From: Siderastrea radians | Lineage: Eukaryota > Cnidaria > Anthozoa > Scleractinia > Rhizangiidae | Reading direction: 5' to 3' | Assembly: GCA_964017195.1 (NCBI GenBank) | Contig: OZ024897.1 | Span: 40,710,924-40,774,923, forward strand | Length of the DNA: 64,000 nucleotides | Part shown: in pieces, positions 33,579-43,500 of the stretch | How the letters are laid out: every line of letters starts with the position of its first letter | Numbering within the stretch: the stretch's first letter is position 1 | Program-made: the position numbers and the translations under genes | Notes under the pieces: model-generated | Database searches by the model: none | The model's input: the letters and a program-made list of their open reading frames with translations, nothing else | What the model was told of the DNA's origin: nothing

Positions 33579-35483
33579 TCATCCACACAGAACCGATGGC
33601 CAACACACGTCAAATGCCCAGAGATCCCCAGGGATCCCCACATGAGGAATCCATCCTTGTTTGGAGGGAGATAGAAGGACTCCAGCGTCCCCTTTATCCG
33701 CGAGTTTACAAGATTTTCTGGCACAGTTCTTAACCAAAGGCCACCAATACTTCCTGGGGTACACGTCTAAGACTACAAGTGTGCAGGGCCGCCGATGAGC
33801 TTTCAGGAAACGTAAAACAGGACCCACCAGGGAGAGAGGCGGGAAAGCGTAAGGATGGTCCAAAAAAGGAGCCCCACTCGATAAATCTTGCGCAAAAACA
33901 TTGACACCACAAGATTGAGGTGATGGATGGGGAGTAAAATGTGGCAAAGGAGAGCCATCCCGATCCGTCATTACGTTGGAGTCAAGTGCCATTAGATCGC
34001 ACGTGTGCCCCTTCTGGCCACCAAACTCCTTCTGAACTTTTACCCATATATCCGGGTGAAGTTTACAGTCAAGAGTTGTCAATTGGCGAGAGGGTGCGTC
34101 CGCCTCATTTTCATTCGTCGGGATAAACGACAGATGGAGGGATATATTTAACTTTGCAGTCGTGAAAAACAACTTCTTAATTGCTTCATTCAAAGACACA
34201 CTTTTCCCACCTTGTCGTTGCCACGAATGGACCACCGCCTGGTTGTCAACCAACCCATCTACCCAAGCATTCCTCAGAGAATCAGGAAAAGAAAGAAGAA
34301 CCTTATCAAGGGCCAACGCCTCCTTTGTGGAAATATCAAGCCCCTGCTCCGCCTCAGTCCAGTAGTCAGAGACTTCGACGACACGGTCACTAAGAGTTAC
34401 CGATCCTCCCCAACCCGAGGCTGAGGCATCCGATGCCAAAGATATTCGAAGATGGCGTTCATCCCTCCATGGGAGTGGGTCATCCCAAGTGCGCAAAAAC
34501 AGCCAATGTGAAATTTCATCTTTCAGTGCCTTTTGCACCCTTATAGGCTTGGATGTGCGAAGGGCCTTGGATATGGCATTATTCATCTCCCTAGTAAACA
34601 AAAGCGCTCCCGGCACTGCCAAGGAGAATGACACACATTTGCCAACCAAGCGTTGGAGACACTTCACCGAGATAACTGAGCATCCTAGGATGTGCTGAAC
34701 AAGGCTAAGAAATTTCTCCCTTTTCTCGGGGATAAGATGGAAAACCTCCCGAGGAGAATCTGACAGGAAACCCAAATATGGAACAACTTTACGTGGCATC
34801 AAAATTGATTTTGGCAAACCCAGAAAGTATCCAAATTTGATCAAGAAGACGGCTACCAAAAAGACAGCCGATTTTGCAGCTGCCAAATTATGTTCGTCCG
34901 GATTTACAAAAGCCGCATAAGCACCACGTCTAGGAGATATCTGTAGTTGCCCATTGTGGCGATCATCAATATACAGTGAGCAAGGGATCCCCACAGAACG
35001 GAAGAAATTAGAAACCATAAGACCAGTGGAGTGGTAGACAAAAGGAGATATCTTCCAACCAAAAGGCAAGGTGTTATAGACAAAATACCACCCACCCCAC
35101 TGGATTCCAAAGAATGTTCTGCTTTCCTCAGTCAAAAGGAGATGATCATACCCAGACTTATCATCTAGTATCGTCTGGTAAGTGTCACGACCCACATATC
35201 GAGGAAGATTTATAAGGGAATCCAACCTGAAAGGAACATCTTTCATCCACAAATTCAGAAAACGGGCATCATGGCAAAGTCTAGGTTTTGTAGGCTCCAC
35301 AGTTAATGGAAGGATCAAATGGGGTGGGTCAACTTCTCCTACTCTACCCATAAGGGAAATGGCTCCTGTCTGCAAACGATCGAGTAACGTGCTTCTAACA
35401 AAATCCGCTAAAGGCTTACATGACATATTGTTTTTAAAATGTTCCGAGGGTGGACGATCAGAACTGTAATGTTTCCCTTTAAA
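33579..35483 (-). CDS. DIRS-like reverse transcriptase-RNase H
   Basis: Minus-strand frame with RT motifs KPRLCHDARFLN, ILDDKSGYDHLLL, LPFGWKISPFVY and LYIDDR (catalytic Y-I-D-D). It is followed by RNase H motifs SLASDASASGWGG, STKEALAL, VDNQAVVHSW and NENEADAPSR (D-E-D-D pattern). The C-terminal extension LVVLDVYPRKYWWPLV is usual in this class. The frame is entered from the upstream one by a -1 step at TTTAAAG (35483-35477), then KGKHYSSDRPPSEHF leads into the RT. The unspliced frame ends at 33579, but a donor GAC|GTGTGT at 33609 would splice in phase 0 to the recombinase exon. Confidence 0.8.
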   Translation of the reverse strand, partial: FKGKHYSSDRPPSEHFKNNMSCKPLADFVRSTLLDRLQTGAISLMGRVGEVDPPHLILPLTVEPTKPRLCHDARFLNLWMKDVPFRLDSLINLPRYVGRDTYQTILDDKSGYDHLLLTEESRTFFGIQWGGWYFVYNTLPFGWKISPFVYHSTGLMVSNFFRSVGIPCSLYIDDRHNGQLQISPRRGAYAAFVNPDEHNLAAAKSAVFLVAVFLIKFGYFLGLPKSILMPRKVVPYLGFLSDSPREVFHLIPEKREKFLSLVQHILGCSVISVKCLQRLVGKCVSFSLAVPGALLFTREMNNAISKALRTSKPIRVQKALKDEISHWLFLRTWDDPLPWRDERHLRISLASDASASGWGGSVTLSDRVVEVSDYWTEAEQGLDISTKEALALDKVLLSFPDSLRNAWVDGLVDNQAVVHSWQRQGGKSVSLNEAIKKLFFTTAKLNISLHLSFIPTNENEADAPSRQLTTLDCKLHPDIWVKVQKEFGGQKGHTCDLMALDSNVMTDRDGSPLPHFTPHPSPQSCGVNVFAQDLSSGAPFLDHPYAFPPLSLVGPVLRFLKAHRRPCTLVVLDVYPRKYWWPLVKNCARKSCKLADKGDAGVLLSPSKQGWIPHVGIPGDLWAFDVCWPSVLCG

Positions 35484-35839
35484 ACTTCCAGTAAAAGGTT
35501 TAAAGTATTCAAAAATTGAGATTGTTGTTGTTCAGTAGATGGACGATCACCAACAATTTCTTGCCACTGGGCATAATGTTCATGGACCTCACCAGCGCGA
35601 AAACAAGCAGGGTCTCTGAATCTTGACATGGCCGGATCTCCAAGTTTTTTACCTCGGATCACTAGATCAATATCTTCCCTAGAGAATTCTGTGGCTGTCA
35701 CCCCGGTGCTGACCCCCACGGAGTTCCCCAACCAGTCAACCCAACTTAGTGGCTTTGGCGAGTATCGAGTACTGGCAAGAAGCTTTTCTTCAAAGTTCAA
35801 GTCGTACTCCCATTCCCAGCTCAAATGGCAATGAGATGT
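35408..35839 (-). CDS. Upstream frame of the DIRS-like pol (unknown domain)
   Basis: Begins after a strong acceptor (CCTCCCTTTATCTCTCCGTAG) at 35839 and reads SHCHLSWEWEYDLNFEE and on. It is mostly hydrophilic, without a recognisable domain. No ATG is near, consistent with an internal exon. It overlaps the RT frame by about 75 nt, with a slippery heptamer at the point where the downstream frame resumes family-like sequence. It may be the C-terminal part of Gag or the N-terminal part of Pol. Confidence 0.55.
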   Translation of the reverse strand, partial: TSHCHLSWEWEYDLNFEEKLLASTRYSPKPLSWVDWLGNSVGVSTGVTATEFSREDIDLVIRGKKLGDPAMSRFRDPACFRAGEVHEHYAQWQEIVGDRPSTEQQQSQFLNTLNLLLEVLKGNITVLIVHPRNILKTICHVSL

Positions 35840-36196
35840 CTACGGAGAGATAAAGGGAGGAAACCGTTATAATCACGGGTGTAAAAATGAGCAAAAACAC
35901 TGATGGGGAAAACCACGAGGCCAGCAAGGGGTGACAGCCATGACCCAGCATAACCGGGGGAGTTCGTTTAGATACTCTTTTTCACAACTGTCACTCCAAG
36001 CAAACCCCTAAGCCCAGGGAGGGATTTTAAAAGATTTATCTTCAAAGGGAGAAAATATCAGGACATCGAAAGAGCCACATACCACGAAAAATGCCTTTAT
36101 TGTTTAACGTTACACAAGTAGCTATCCTTGTTATCAAACCCCTTTGAAAAAACTTAGTCACCGTTTTGCTTAGAACAAATCAACACAAGTATTGCT

Positions 36197-36724
36197 CTAT
36201 TTATTTTGACTACTCTGCGAGGATTGACCTTTATAAGAAAAACCAGAAGAGCCTGCCATTTCCCTCTTTCGTCCAAAGCAATACGCCTGCACATGGCCAA
36301 ATCTGTTGCAATAAAGGCAACGGACTCCACTGTAAGGGGCTGCCCCCGCCTTTCTTTCTCCTCCAGGATTCTGTCTGGTCTGTCTGCGCCGGTTGTTCTT
36401 TTCCACTTTAGCTACTACGTCTAAGACTTTCTCCTGATCTTTGTCCCCAAGCAGAGGGAGGAGAAAATTGCGGAACTGCTCGTTGGGCTCGTTGATCTTT
36501 CCACGCAAGGTCTCAAAGACAAATTTGTAAAAACCCGCCTTTTCGTGCTTGGTGTCCTGGGCCGCGTTCTTTAACGCTTCTAGAAGATCCAAACTTTCAA
36601 ACTTATTAAATTCTGGAACGGGACGTGAAGCCATGTGGCGAATTTTATCCAGAAGATTGTCAACCGATGACGCTGTAAAAGCGTCTAAGGACTTCTTCAG
36701 CTCATCATACCTCAGTTGTAACAC
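36197..36724 (-). CDS. DIRS-like Gag, exon 2 (zinc knuckle)
   Basis: The exon opens at 36724 after acceptor TGTTTTTTGTAG. It encodes VLQLRYDELKKSLDAF, a helical capsid-like region, and a CCHC zinc knuckle CLYCNRFGHVQAYC (C-x2-C-x4-H-x4-C), ending SSQSSQNK and TAG. Joined in phase 0 to exon 1 it gives a Gag of about 287 residues. The knuckle is expected to bind element RNA. Confidence 0.75.
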   Translation of the reverse strand: MLQLRYDELKKSLDAFTASSVDNLLDKIRHMASRPVPEFNKFESLDLLEALKNAAQDTKHEKAGFYKFVFETLRGKINEPNEQFRNFLLPLLGDKDQEKVLDVVAKVEKNNRRRQTRQNPGGERKAGAAPYSGVRCLYCNRFGHVQAYCFGRKREMAGSSGFSYKGQSSQSSQNK

Positions 36725-38816
36725 CTACAAAAAACAAACAAGCAAGCCAACTATCAAGCCAAGCCTCCTCATGCATAGATTCCGGTCACAACATCACACA
36801 AAAATCATTACTATAATGTAAATAAGACACGCATCCAATCACAAAATGTCACACGCTATAAAACCGTAATATCTATATAAACAGACATAATATAACAGGG
36901 AATTCCACGCCTCGCTTGCCATAACATTTCACATAAAATGAGCCTCAATAACGAAAAACTCGTTTAAAAAGCCGCAACAAGACGCACAAAGGCAAATGAT
37001 ACACTTCACCCGCCATGACACCCACAAAGCCACACCCTAAGTAGGAAAGGCACAAGCTTCGCTAATTTGAACCTTTTCCCAGCGATAGCCAACAAATGAA
37101 CTTATCTAACCAGTCTTAACACTAGTCATAACGATTAATTAGCGCAGTGACTCGCTAAAAGTGGACACCGCAAAGCCAAAACAAGTAAATCACACGCTCC
37201 ACTAGCCCGAAGTTTCGCGATCATGACCGTCAAACAGACGGCTGGCTGAAAGAGACACTCTAAACAATAACAACAAAAGCAATCACAAGCCTCAATGACC
37301 AGAAAAATAAACAAAAGCAAAATCATTATTCAGACAAATCAACAGCTCCACTAGCCAGAACAATTTTATAACGCGATCATCAATCAATCTTTAAAAGAAT
37401 CGCTTCATGACAACAAAAGGCAAAAAACAAGCCTCACTGACCAAAAACATTCTCATAGACATAAACATTGCTCAGACAAAAAACAGCAGACAAAGCAGGC
37501 TTCACTGGTCAGAACATTCTCACAATCACAATCATCAGTCAGAAAAAATTGTCTGAAAGAATCACTTCAAGACAACAAAAGGCATAAAACATGCCTCACT
37601 GACCAAAACACATCCTCGACGTCATGAGCACAAATCAAACAATGACAGGCAAACACAAGCCTCACTGGTCAGAAAAGTCTCAAAAAATCACGATCATCAA
37701 TCAAAACATTCTTTGAAAGAATCATGTCGTGACAACAAAAGGCAAAATAAACATGCCTCACTGACCAGAACATTCTCAATGCCATGGGCATAAATCAAAC
37801 AATTACAAGCAGGCAATCACAAGCCTCACTGGTCAGATAATTCTCAAAATCACGATCATCAATCAAAACATGCTTTGAAAGAATCATGTCGTGACAACAA
37901 AAGGCAAAATAAAACATGCCTCACTGACCAGAACATTCTCAATGCCATGAGCATAAATCAAACAATTACACGCAGGCAAACACAAGCCTCAATGGTCAGA
38001 AAATTCTCAAAATCACGATCATCAATCAAAACATTCTTTGGAAGAATCATGTCGTGACAACAAAAGGCAAAATAAACATGCCTCACTGACCAGAACATTC
38101 TCAATGCCATGAGCATAAATCAAACAATTACACGCAGGCAAACACAAGCCTCACTGGTCAGAAAAAATTCTCAAAATCACAATCATCGATCAAAACATTC
38201 TGAAAGAATCACTTCGCGACAACAAAGACATGGAACATGCCTCACTGACCAGAACATTCCACTACTCTCAACATCACATGCCTTTCTGGCCATAACATTC
38301 TGGCCACAACCAACAATCGGTCATGGCACTGAAACAATCACTAACTGACAACAATAGGCCAATAACACGCCCTAATGGCCAAAACATTCACTGTCGAGGA
38401 AATGAATCAGAAAACATAACACATCCTTCCCCCGAACATAATAATCCAAAGCTAATCAAGTGGGTAATCAACACGCTAAAAGAACCATTTCAAAACAATT
38501 TAGAGCTAGGTTGGTAAACGAAAAAACACCTACAATTTCATAAATAGGCACACAAGATGCCAAACAAACGATGCATAAACTACGGCGCCCAACCACATGG
38601 AAAACATCAAAGGAACCATTCCCCAAAGGGCATACTTCGAAAAACCACGAAACCAGCTTAGCTGACATAATAATGAAGGAGTCACCTAACCCAACCACGC
38701 GAGAAATATGAAAAGGGAAAGCGGTCGTCCCAAAATAACTAAAAGTATTGCTTCGGCTACAACACAGCACCAGGCAAATAAAAACGAAAAAGAAAATATG
38801 CAAAATCCCAATTCAC
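36725..38816 (-). other. Putative gag intron filled with a 162-bp satellite
   Basis: Donor GAG|GTGAAT at 38816, acceptor TTTTTTGTAG ending at 36725, phase 0 on both sides. Most of its length is the tandem array described separately. Retention of such a long intron in a retroelement is unusual and needs transcript evidence. Confidence 0.5.
37380..38270. repeat. 162-bp tandem satellite, about six copies
   Basis: The marker ATCATGTCGTGACAACAAAA recurs (with changes) at 37399, 37561, 37721, 37883, 38046 and 38208, spacing 160-163 bp. Each unit has two half-units, one with GCCTCACTGGTCAGAA and one with GCCTCACTGACCAGAA, in which the inner GGTCA and TGACC are reverse complements. Degenerate half-units extend beyond both ends. 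Confidence 0.85.
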
Positions 38817-39152
38817 CTCAAGTTTTTCCTCAGCCGTCAGTTGTCCTGCCTGCCCCGCCGCCGCTACCTGTCCAGCTTGTCCTGCTGCCGGCAACGGTCC
38901 AGCTTGCCCAGCCGCCGCGACTTGTCCAACTTGTCCCACCGCCGGCAAAGGTCCAACTTGTCCTGCCGCCGCCATTTGTCCAACTTGCCCTGCCGCCGCC
39001 ATTTGTCCAACTTGTCCTGCCGCCGCCATTTGTCCAACTTGCCCCGCGGCCGGTCGAGGATCAAGCGCGTTAACTGCTGCACCAGCCTGGCGAAGGACAG
39101 GTCTTGCTCTGTCCTGTGGTATTTGAACTTCGCCCGCGGCCGGTTGAGGCAT
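38817..39152 (-). CDS. DIRS-like Gag, exon 1 (nonapeptide repeats)
   Basis: ATG at 39152 opens MPQPAAGEVQIPQDRARP and on. Eight tandem nonapeptides follow, of the type GQVGQMAAA, GQVGPLPAV and GQAGQLTAE, and then EEKLE at the donor (38817). The last residues join VLQLRYDELKK of exon 2 as a continuous predicted helix, which supports the splice. The repeats come from a 27-bp GC-rich minisatellite, very different in base composition from the surrounding DNA. Confidence 0.65.
38825..39055. repeat. 27-bp GC-rich minisatellite inside gag exon 1
   Basis: Plus-strand units of about 27 bp containing TTGTCCTGCCGCCGCCATTT. The three copies nearest 39050 are almost identical and the others are diverged. 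Plus-strand open frames over it are shadows of the gag reading frame. Confidence 0.85.
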
Positions 39153-39790
39153 TCTGAGAAAATCTCTTTGCTGGAAATTCGTGAGACAGTAAAGAAAGAG
39201 TTCCACCTTCCTCGTTGGCGCTGATCAGAGAATGAGCGAAGAGGGAGTGTTTCACAGCATTTATTATAACCCTCTGGGATTTAGCAATTCGTGCACATGC
39301 ATATCCATGTGTATAACACATGCTATTTTGAGGTTAACACTTCGCGCTTTGATTTTGAGTGTTGTGAATAGTTTTAAGCATTACATAGTCAATTTGTTCG
39401 TTAATTCATGTCATTAACATATTTGTTTTGAACACGTTTTTCGAGATAAACACTCTAAAACAAAAGCAAGACTGATGAAACACTTTGATAGTAAAGTTGA
39501 GCATACCAAGTTTAAACTGAAATTGAAATTGAGTTAGTAGTAGTGCAAAAACATAACCTTGTTTTGGTTTCAAAAGCCTTGTCCGTTAGATAGCGAGTAA
39601 GGTTAACGAATATTTACAATTTTATGTAAAATGAGAAAATTTTCTCCAATCTTACAAATATATCAAGTTATTTACAAATATTTACAGCTAAATTTTGGAG
39701 CTGCCGAACAGAATCTGAAGTCAAGAAGGAAAGGAAAATTATCAGACGGGACAAAATGTCGCTGTTTTAAACGTAGAAACGTTACCAGTA
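39153..39790. other. 5' flank of the DIRS-like element
   Basis: Contains a minus-strand TATA-like TTATAATAAA near 39260-39270, about 110 bp upstream of the gag ATG. This is a plausible promoter. Terminal repeat structure was not recognised. Confidence 0.35.
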
Positions 39791-39799
39791 AATTTGCCT

Positions 39800-40138
39800 A
39801 AAGGTTCTTTCACAAGAGGCAATTTTTTGGCACCTTGTAAGGAAATGGTGACGAAAGCATTGCGAGGCAAAGTCGCACACGGCGGGAGCTTATCCCGGTT
39901 TCTGAAGCATGAAGCAACTGGGAGTATTGCTACTCCCCCCTTGATGGAATGCTTGTCCATCACAGGTTACCCCCAGCAGTAGGTAGCCTACACCCATTTT
40001 ATGCACCTGGGTGGAAAGAGACAATGTGGGGTAAAGTTTCTTGTCTAAGAAAACAACACGATGGTAGGGACTGGGCGTCGAACCACAGGTCTTCACATCT
40101 GAAGTCCAACGTGCTAACCACTAAACCACCGCGCCCCA
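39800..40138 (-). mobile_element. tRNA-derived SINE
   Basis: On the minus strand the head has an A box (TTTAGTGGTTAGCACG) and, 35 nt later, a B box (GTGGTTCGACGCC). A conserved-looking body of about 250 bp follows, including GACAAGAAACTTTACCCCAC and CAGAAACCGGGATAAGC. The head does not make a proper anticodon stem, so it is not a tRNA gene. Boundaries are approximate. Confidence 0.6.
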
Positions 40139-40431
40139 CTAAAGCATTGCGAGACAAGCTGCAAAATATGTTATATATCGCGATGTTGCGAAAAAATGTG
40201 AAAGATGACGACTAGTCTACATTGCAACAATTTTCTTTTTCAATAAATACCAGAGAGATTTCGCTTAACGATCGAAAAATAAACTAGTTCCCACTTCTCA
40301 CAACATTGCCTCAAAATGCGTTCGTCGACGTTCCGTTGCAAGTTGCAAGAAAAATGCCACGTGTAACAGCGCGTTAAAAATTTCGAACAAGTTAAGAAAA
40401 TAAATGTGAAAGATTAGGTTAAATTACTCAC

Positions 40432-40500
40432 CTTAAAATGATAACAGCAAGTCAAGTAGTCTTGCTTCCTGAGCTCTGTGACGTTCAGTTTTACGCCAGT
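40432..40500 (-). CDS. EHBP1-like gene, bMERB C-terminal exon
   Basis: Between acceptor TTTGTTATTAG and donor TTTTAAG|GTGAGT, the phase-1 reading is WRKTERHRAQEARLLDLLLS then F-stop. The W-x-K-T-E followed by an E-x-L-L-x-x-L helix is the pattern of the last bMERB helices. The stop codon lies 2-4 nt before the exon end, so this may be the last coding exon. The preceding exon, with the middle of the domain, was not found. Confidence 0.5.
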
Positions 40501-43500
40501 CTAATAACAAAATGGCAAAAAGACATATTCATGTAAAATATGCGCTGTTGGGTGTCCTGTTGGGTGTTGTTTTCTGATGTAGCCAAGCCATCACAAGTTC
40601 TTCTCGTTGGACAATATTTCTTTGGTTTGGTTGGCTTCAATACTCGGGGAAGGTTTCTCTAAGAACGACTTAAAAATATATTTAAAGTTAGGAAAAGGTA
40701 TATTTACTTCAATATAGCTTTATTTTCTTCAGCGAGACGTATATTGACATTATGAAGATGAATTTTTCCAGAAAGGGTGAGGAATCATCTTCGAACGATC
40801 GTCCGAAAACAGCGACGACTTGTCGGAACATAAGCCGTTTAACTGGAAGCTTAAAACATTATGATACCTTCCACTTGCAACAGCAATCGCAGTTCCCACC
40901 TCAAGATATTACAAGTCTCCTCAACATTCTCTTGCTTGTCGCTAAAATAAAGAGAAAAGGACAAAACTGGATAAGTTCAGAAGTATCAGTACGCGTAGAG
41001 CGCCTTTGCTAATAGTTCCCCACAACAATGTGGTATGGTTTTCCAACAAACACACAACATAAATATATTATTGATGCAAGTATTCTTTTGGGGATGAGGT
41101 CTATACATCTGGGATATTTTTTTGCCTGTTGAACCCTATCGTCTGTTATATAGTGGGGCGGATATGTGCAGATTTTGCCCTGAATTGTTCATTTTGTGTT
41201 AAAACCACCTAATTCTCAGAAATGATAGAATTTTTTATACCTGTAAATACTTGATATAGTGCCATCGCAAAATTTTCTTCATAAGTGAGTTTTTGAACTT
41301 TTTCCAAAACAGTCGCCATCTTGACCGGAAGTGGAATGCGGTATTACCGGAAGTGTCCTTTTTTCTACTTAAATTAATTCTGATGTTGGATAAAACGAGT
41401 CCTTGCCTATTTTCAACAATTTCGGACGGTTAACTTGAAAAATAATTCATTACTTTGGTTATTTGGTCAAATGGAAGCATTTTCTTCTAAACCGGAAATA
41501 AAATTATCCTTAAACTGGAAGTAATATTGATGCTGAGAAGTAACAAAAAATAAAGATGTTGTTTATGAACTATGATGTTTTTTTGTTTTTAGTCTGTACA
41601 CAGTATATAAATTTGAAGAAATTTGTATAATACGCGGAATGCTCTATAATTTGCGCATCTGATCCGCCATCTTTGTTCAGATCGCCATGTGTATGACTGC
41701 TAACGCAAACTGTAAGTATCCACCTGACCAGTGTACTGCTTTAAGAAGACAAACTTTATGGAATAGAATATAAACTTTGGGGAATTTATATAACATACAG
41801 ATATTTCAGTGAAACTTAGTTAAAAAGGGTGACGGGCCTACGCGGCTCCCACGCGCGTGTTTTAGCCTTTTAGAATGGCTTAAAAATTTAAGCCAGAAGT
41901 TGTAACTGCAGTTTTGATTTGTGATTTTCTTTTCAGCGTTTAAAAGAGTAACAGGCCTGCGCGCCTCCTGCGCGCATGGTTTAGCCTTTCTAGAGTTTTG
42001 AATTGCTCTCACGAGTATATTTTTGAGGGAACGTCCTCTTTTGTACGGTACTAGGGGCTGTTCCTTGAAAATGTCCTTTAGGAACAGGAATTCGATCAAA
42101 CTCTTACCTGTTTTCACTAGAGAGAGATCGATCGTTTGAGAATTCAAATCAAACAAGGCAAGACGTGAAAAGCTCCTAGAAAGAACTCAAGCACTGTTGT
42201 AAATAAGAAACCACATTTCAAGAAGTTAACGCACTCGGCGCTTAGTGAAAACATTGTAACGCTTGAGCTTGTACATAAGGTAGCCGAAAGCATCAACAAG
42301 AAAATTTCAGAGTTCGGCGAAATGTTGTCAAAACTAGATGACATTCAGAATAAACATGTTGAACAGTATACATGTCTCTTTTCTGAGTCCCAATACGAAT
42401 ACAGGTCCACTAAGAAACCATTCAAAGCAAACTCAATTAAAGGAAAATCAAAAAAGCCAACAAAAATCAATTTACCCAAAGAGGCGACAAAAAAGCCAAC
42501 AAAAATCAATTCACTCAAAGAAAAGAAAAACGCCACCCAAGGTCAGCTCAACAAAAAGGCGAAAACAACTCAGAAAAAACAAGGTCAAAGTTCAACTCGC
42601 AGAACTAGAACTCAAAAATCCAAAGGATAATCTTTATCCCGCTGAACGCGAGACACTTAAAGCCCTAAGGCGTGACACCAACATTAACCTTAAAAAAGCT
42701 GACAAAGGAGCTCCAACTGTAGTTCTAAACAATGAGGACAAAATTAAAGAAGGTCAAACCCAGCTAGATAACAGGGAACACTACAGACCTCTTGTGAATC
42801 CTTTGGTAGAGGAAACAAACCTAAGAGTTCAACAGCTTATTAGTAGACTCAATCTTGGAAACCACATAGATGAAATGACCAAAACATGGCTTTGTCAAAA
42901 ACCACAGCTGCCTCATATTCCAATATTCTACACCCTACCAAAGATACACAAACCGACCCCAGTCGGGAGACCTATTATATCAGGGTGTGACGGCCCAACG
43001 GAGAGACTATCCTCATTCGTCGATGAACTCCTTCAGCCTATAGCACAACAACAAAAGTCATATTTAAAAGATACAACTCACTTCATCAATTTCTTAGAGA
43101 AAACGAAGGTACCAGAAAACACAATCCTTGTTTCAATGGACGTTATGAGCTTATATACAAATATACCACAAGAGGAGGGAATAAACATAAAAAACGAACC
43201 TCCTATCCCTACACGACTACTGCAAAGAGCGCTCAAACTTATCCTAACGGAGAACTCCTTCCAGTTTAATGGAAAAAACTACGTCCAGATACATGAGACT
43301 GCCATGACAGTTGCTTTCGTCAAAAGTTTCATGGCTAAGGTAACCAGAGAAGAGATCACACAGTTCATTGAACAAGTTAACAAACACCATCAAACTATCA
43401 AGTTTACGGCTGAAGTATCCGAAACAGAAACAAACTTTTTGGACCCTACTGTTTACAAAGGTGAAAGATTTAGAAATGAGTCGGTGCTAGATGTGTGCAC

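Larger units (their letters stand above)
32040..39152 (-). mobile_element. Intron-containing DIRS-like tyrosine-recombinase retroelement (coding span)
   Basis: On the minus strand the order is Gag, RT, RNase H, zinc ribbon and tyrosine recombinase. This is the DIRS/Ngaro class, which integrates with a recombinase instead of an integrase or endonuclease. At least two introns with good splice sites and matching phase are visible: 38816-36725 within gag (about 2.1 kb) and 33608-33393 between RT-RH and the recombinase (216 bp). A third acceptor precedes the RT frame at 35839. Terminal repeats, which would separate DIRS from Ngaro, were not located. A TAA in the recombinase frame suggests this copy is defective, although most of the coding capacity is intact. 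Confidence 0.8.

Noticed and set aside
37380..38270. Regularly spaced repeats that might suggest a CRISPR array
   Set aside because: The whole 162-bp unit is repeated, not short repeats with unique spacers, and the DNA is eukaryotic. It is a satellite.
38708..39224. Long plus-strand open frames of Pro/Leu/Val or Arg/Ser composition
   Set aside because: Shadows of the 27-bp minisatellite that encodes the Gag nonapeptides on the minus strand.
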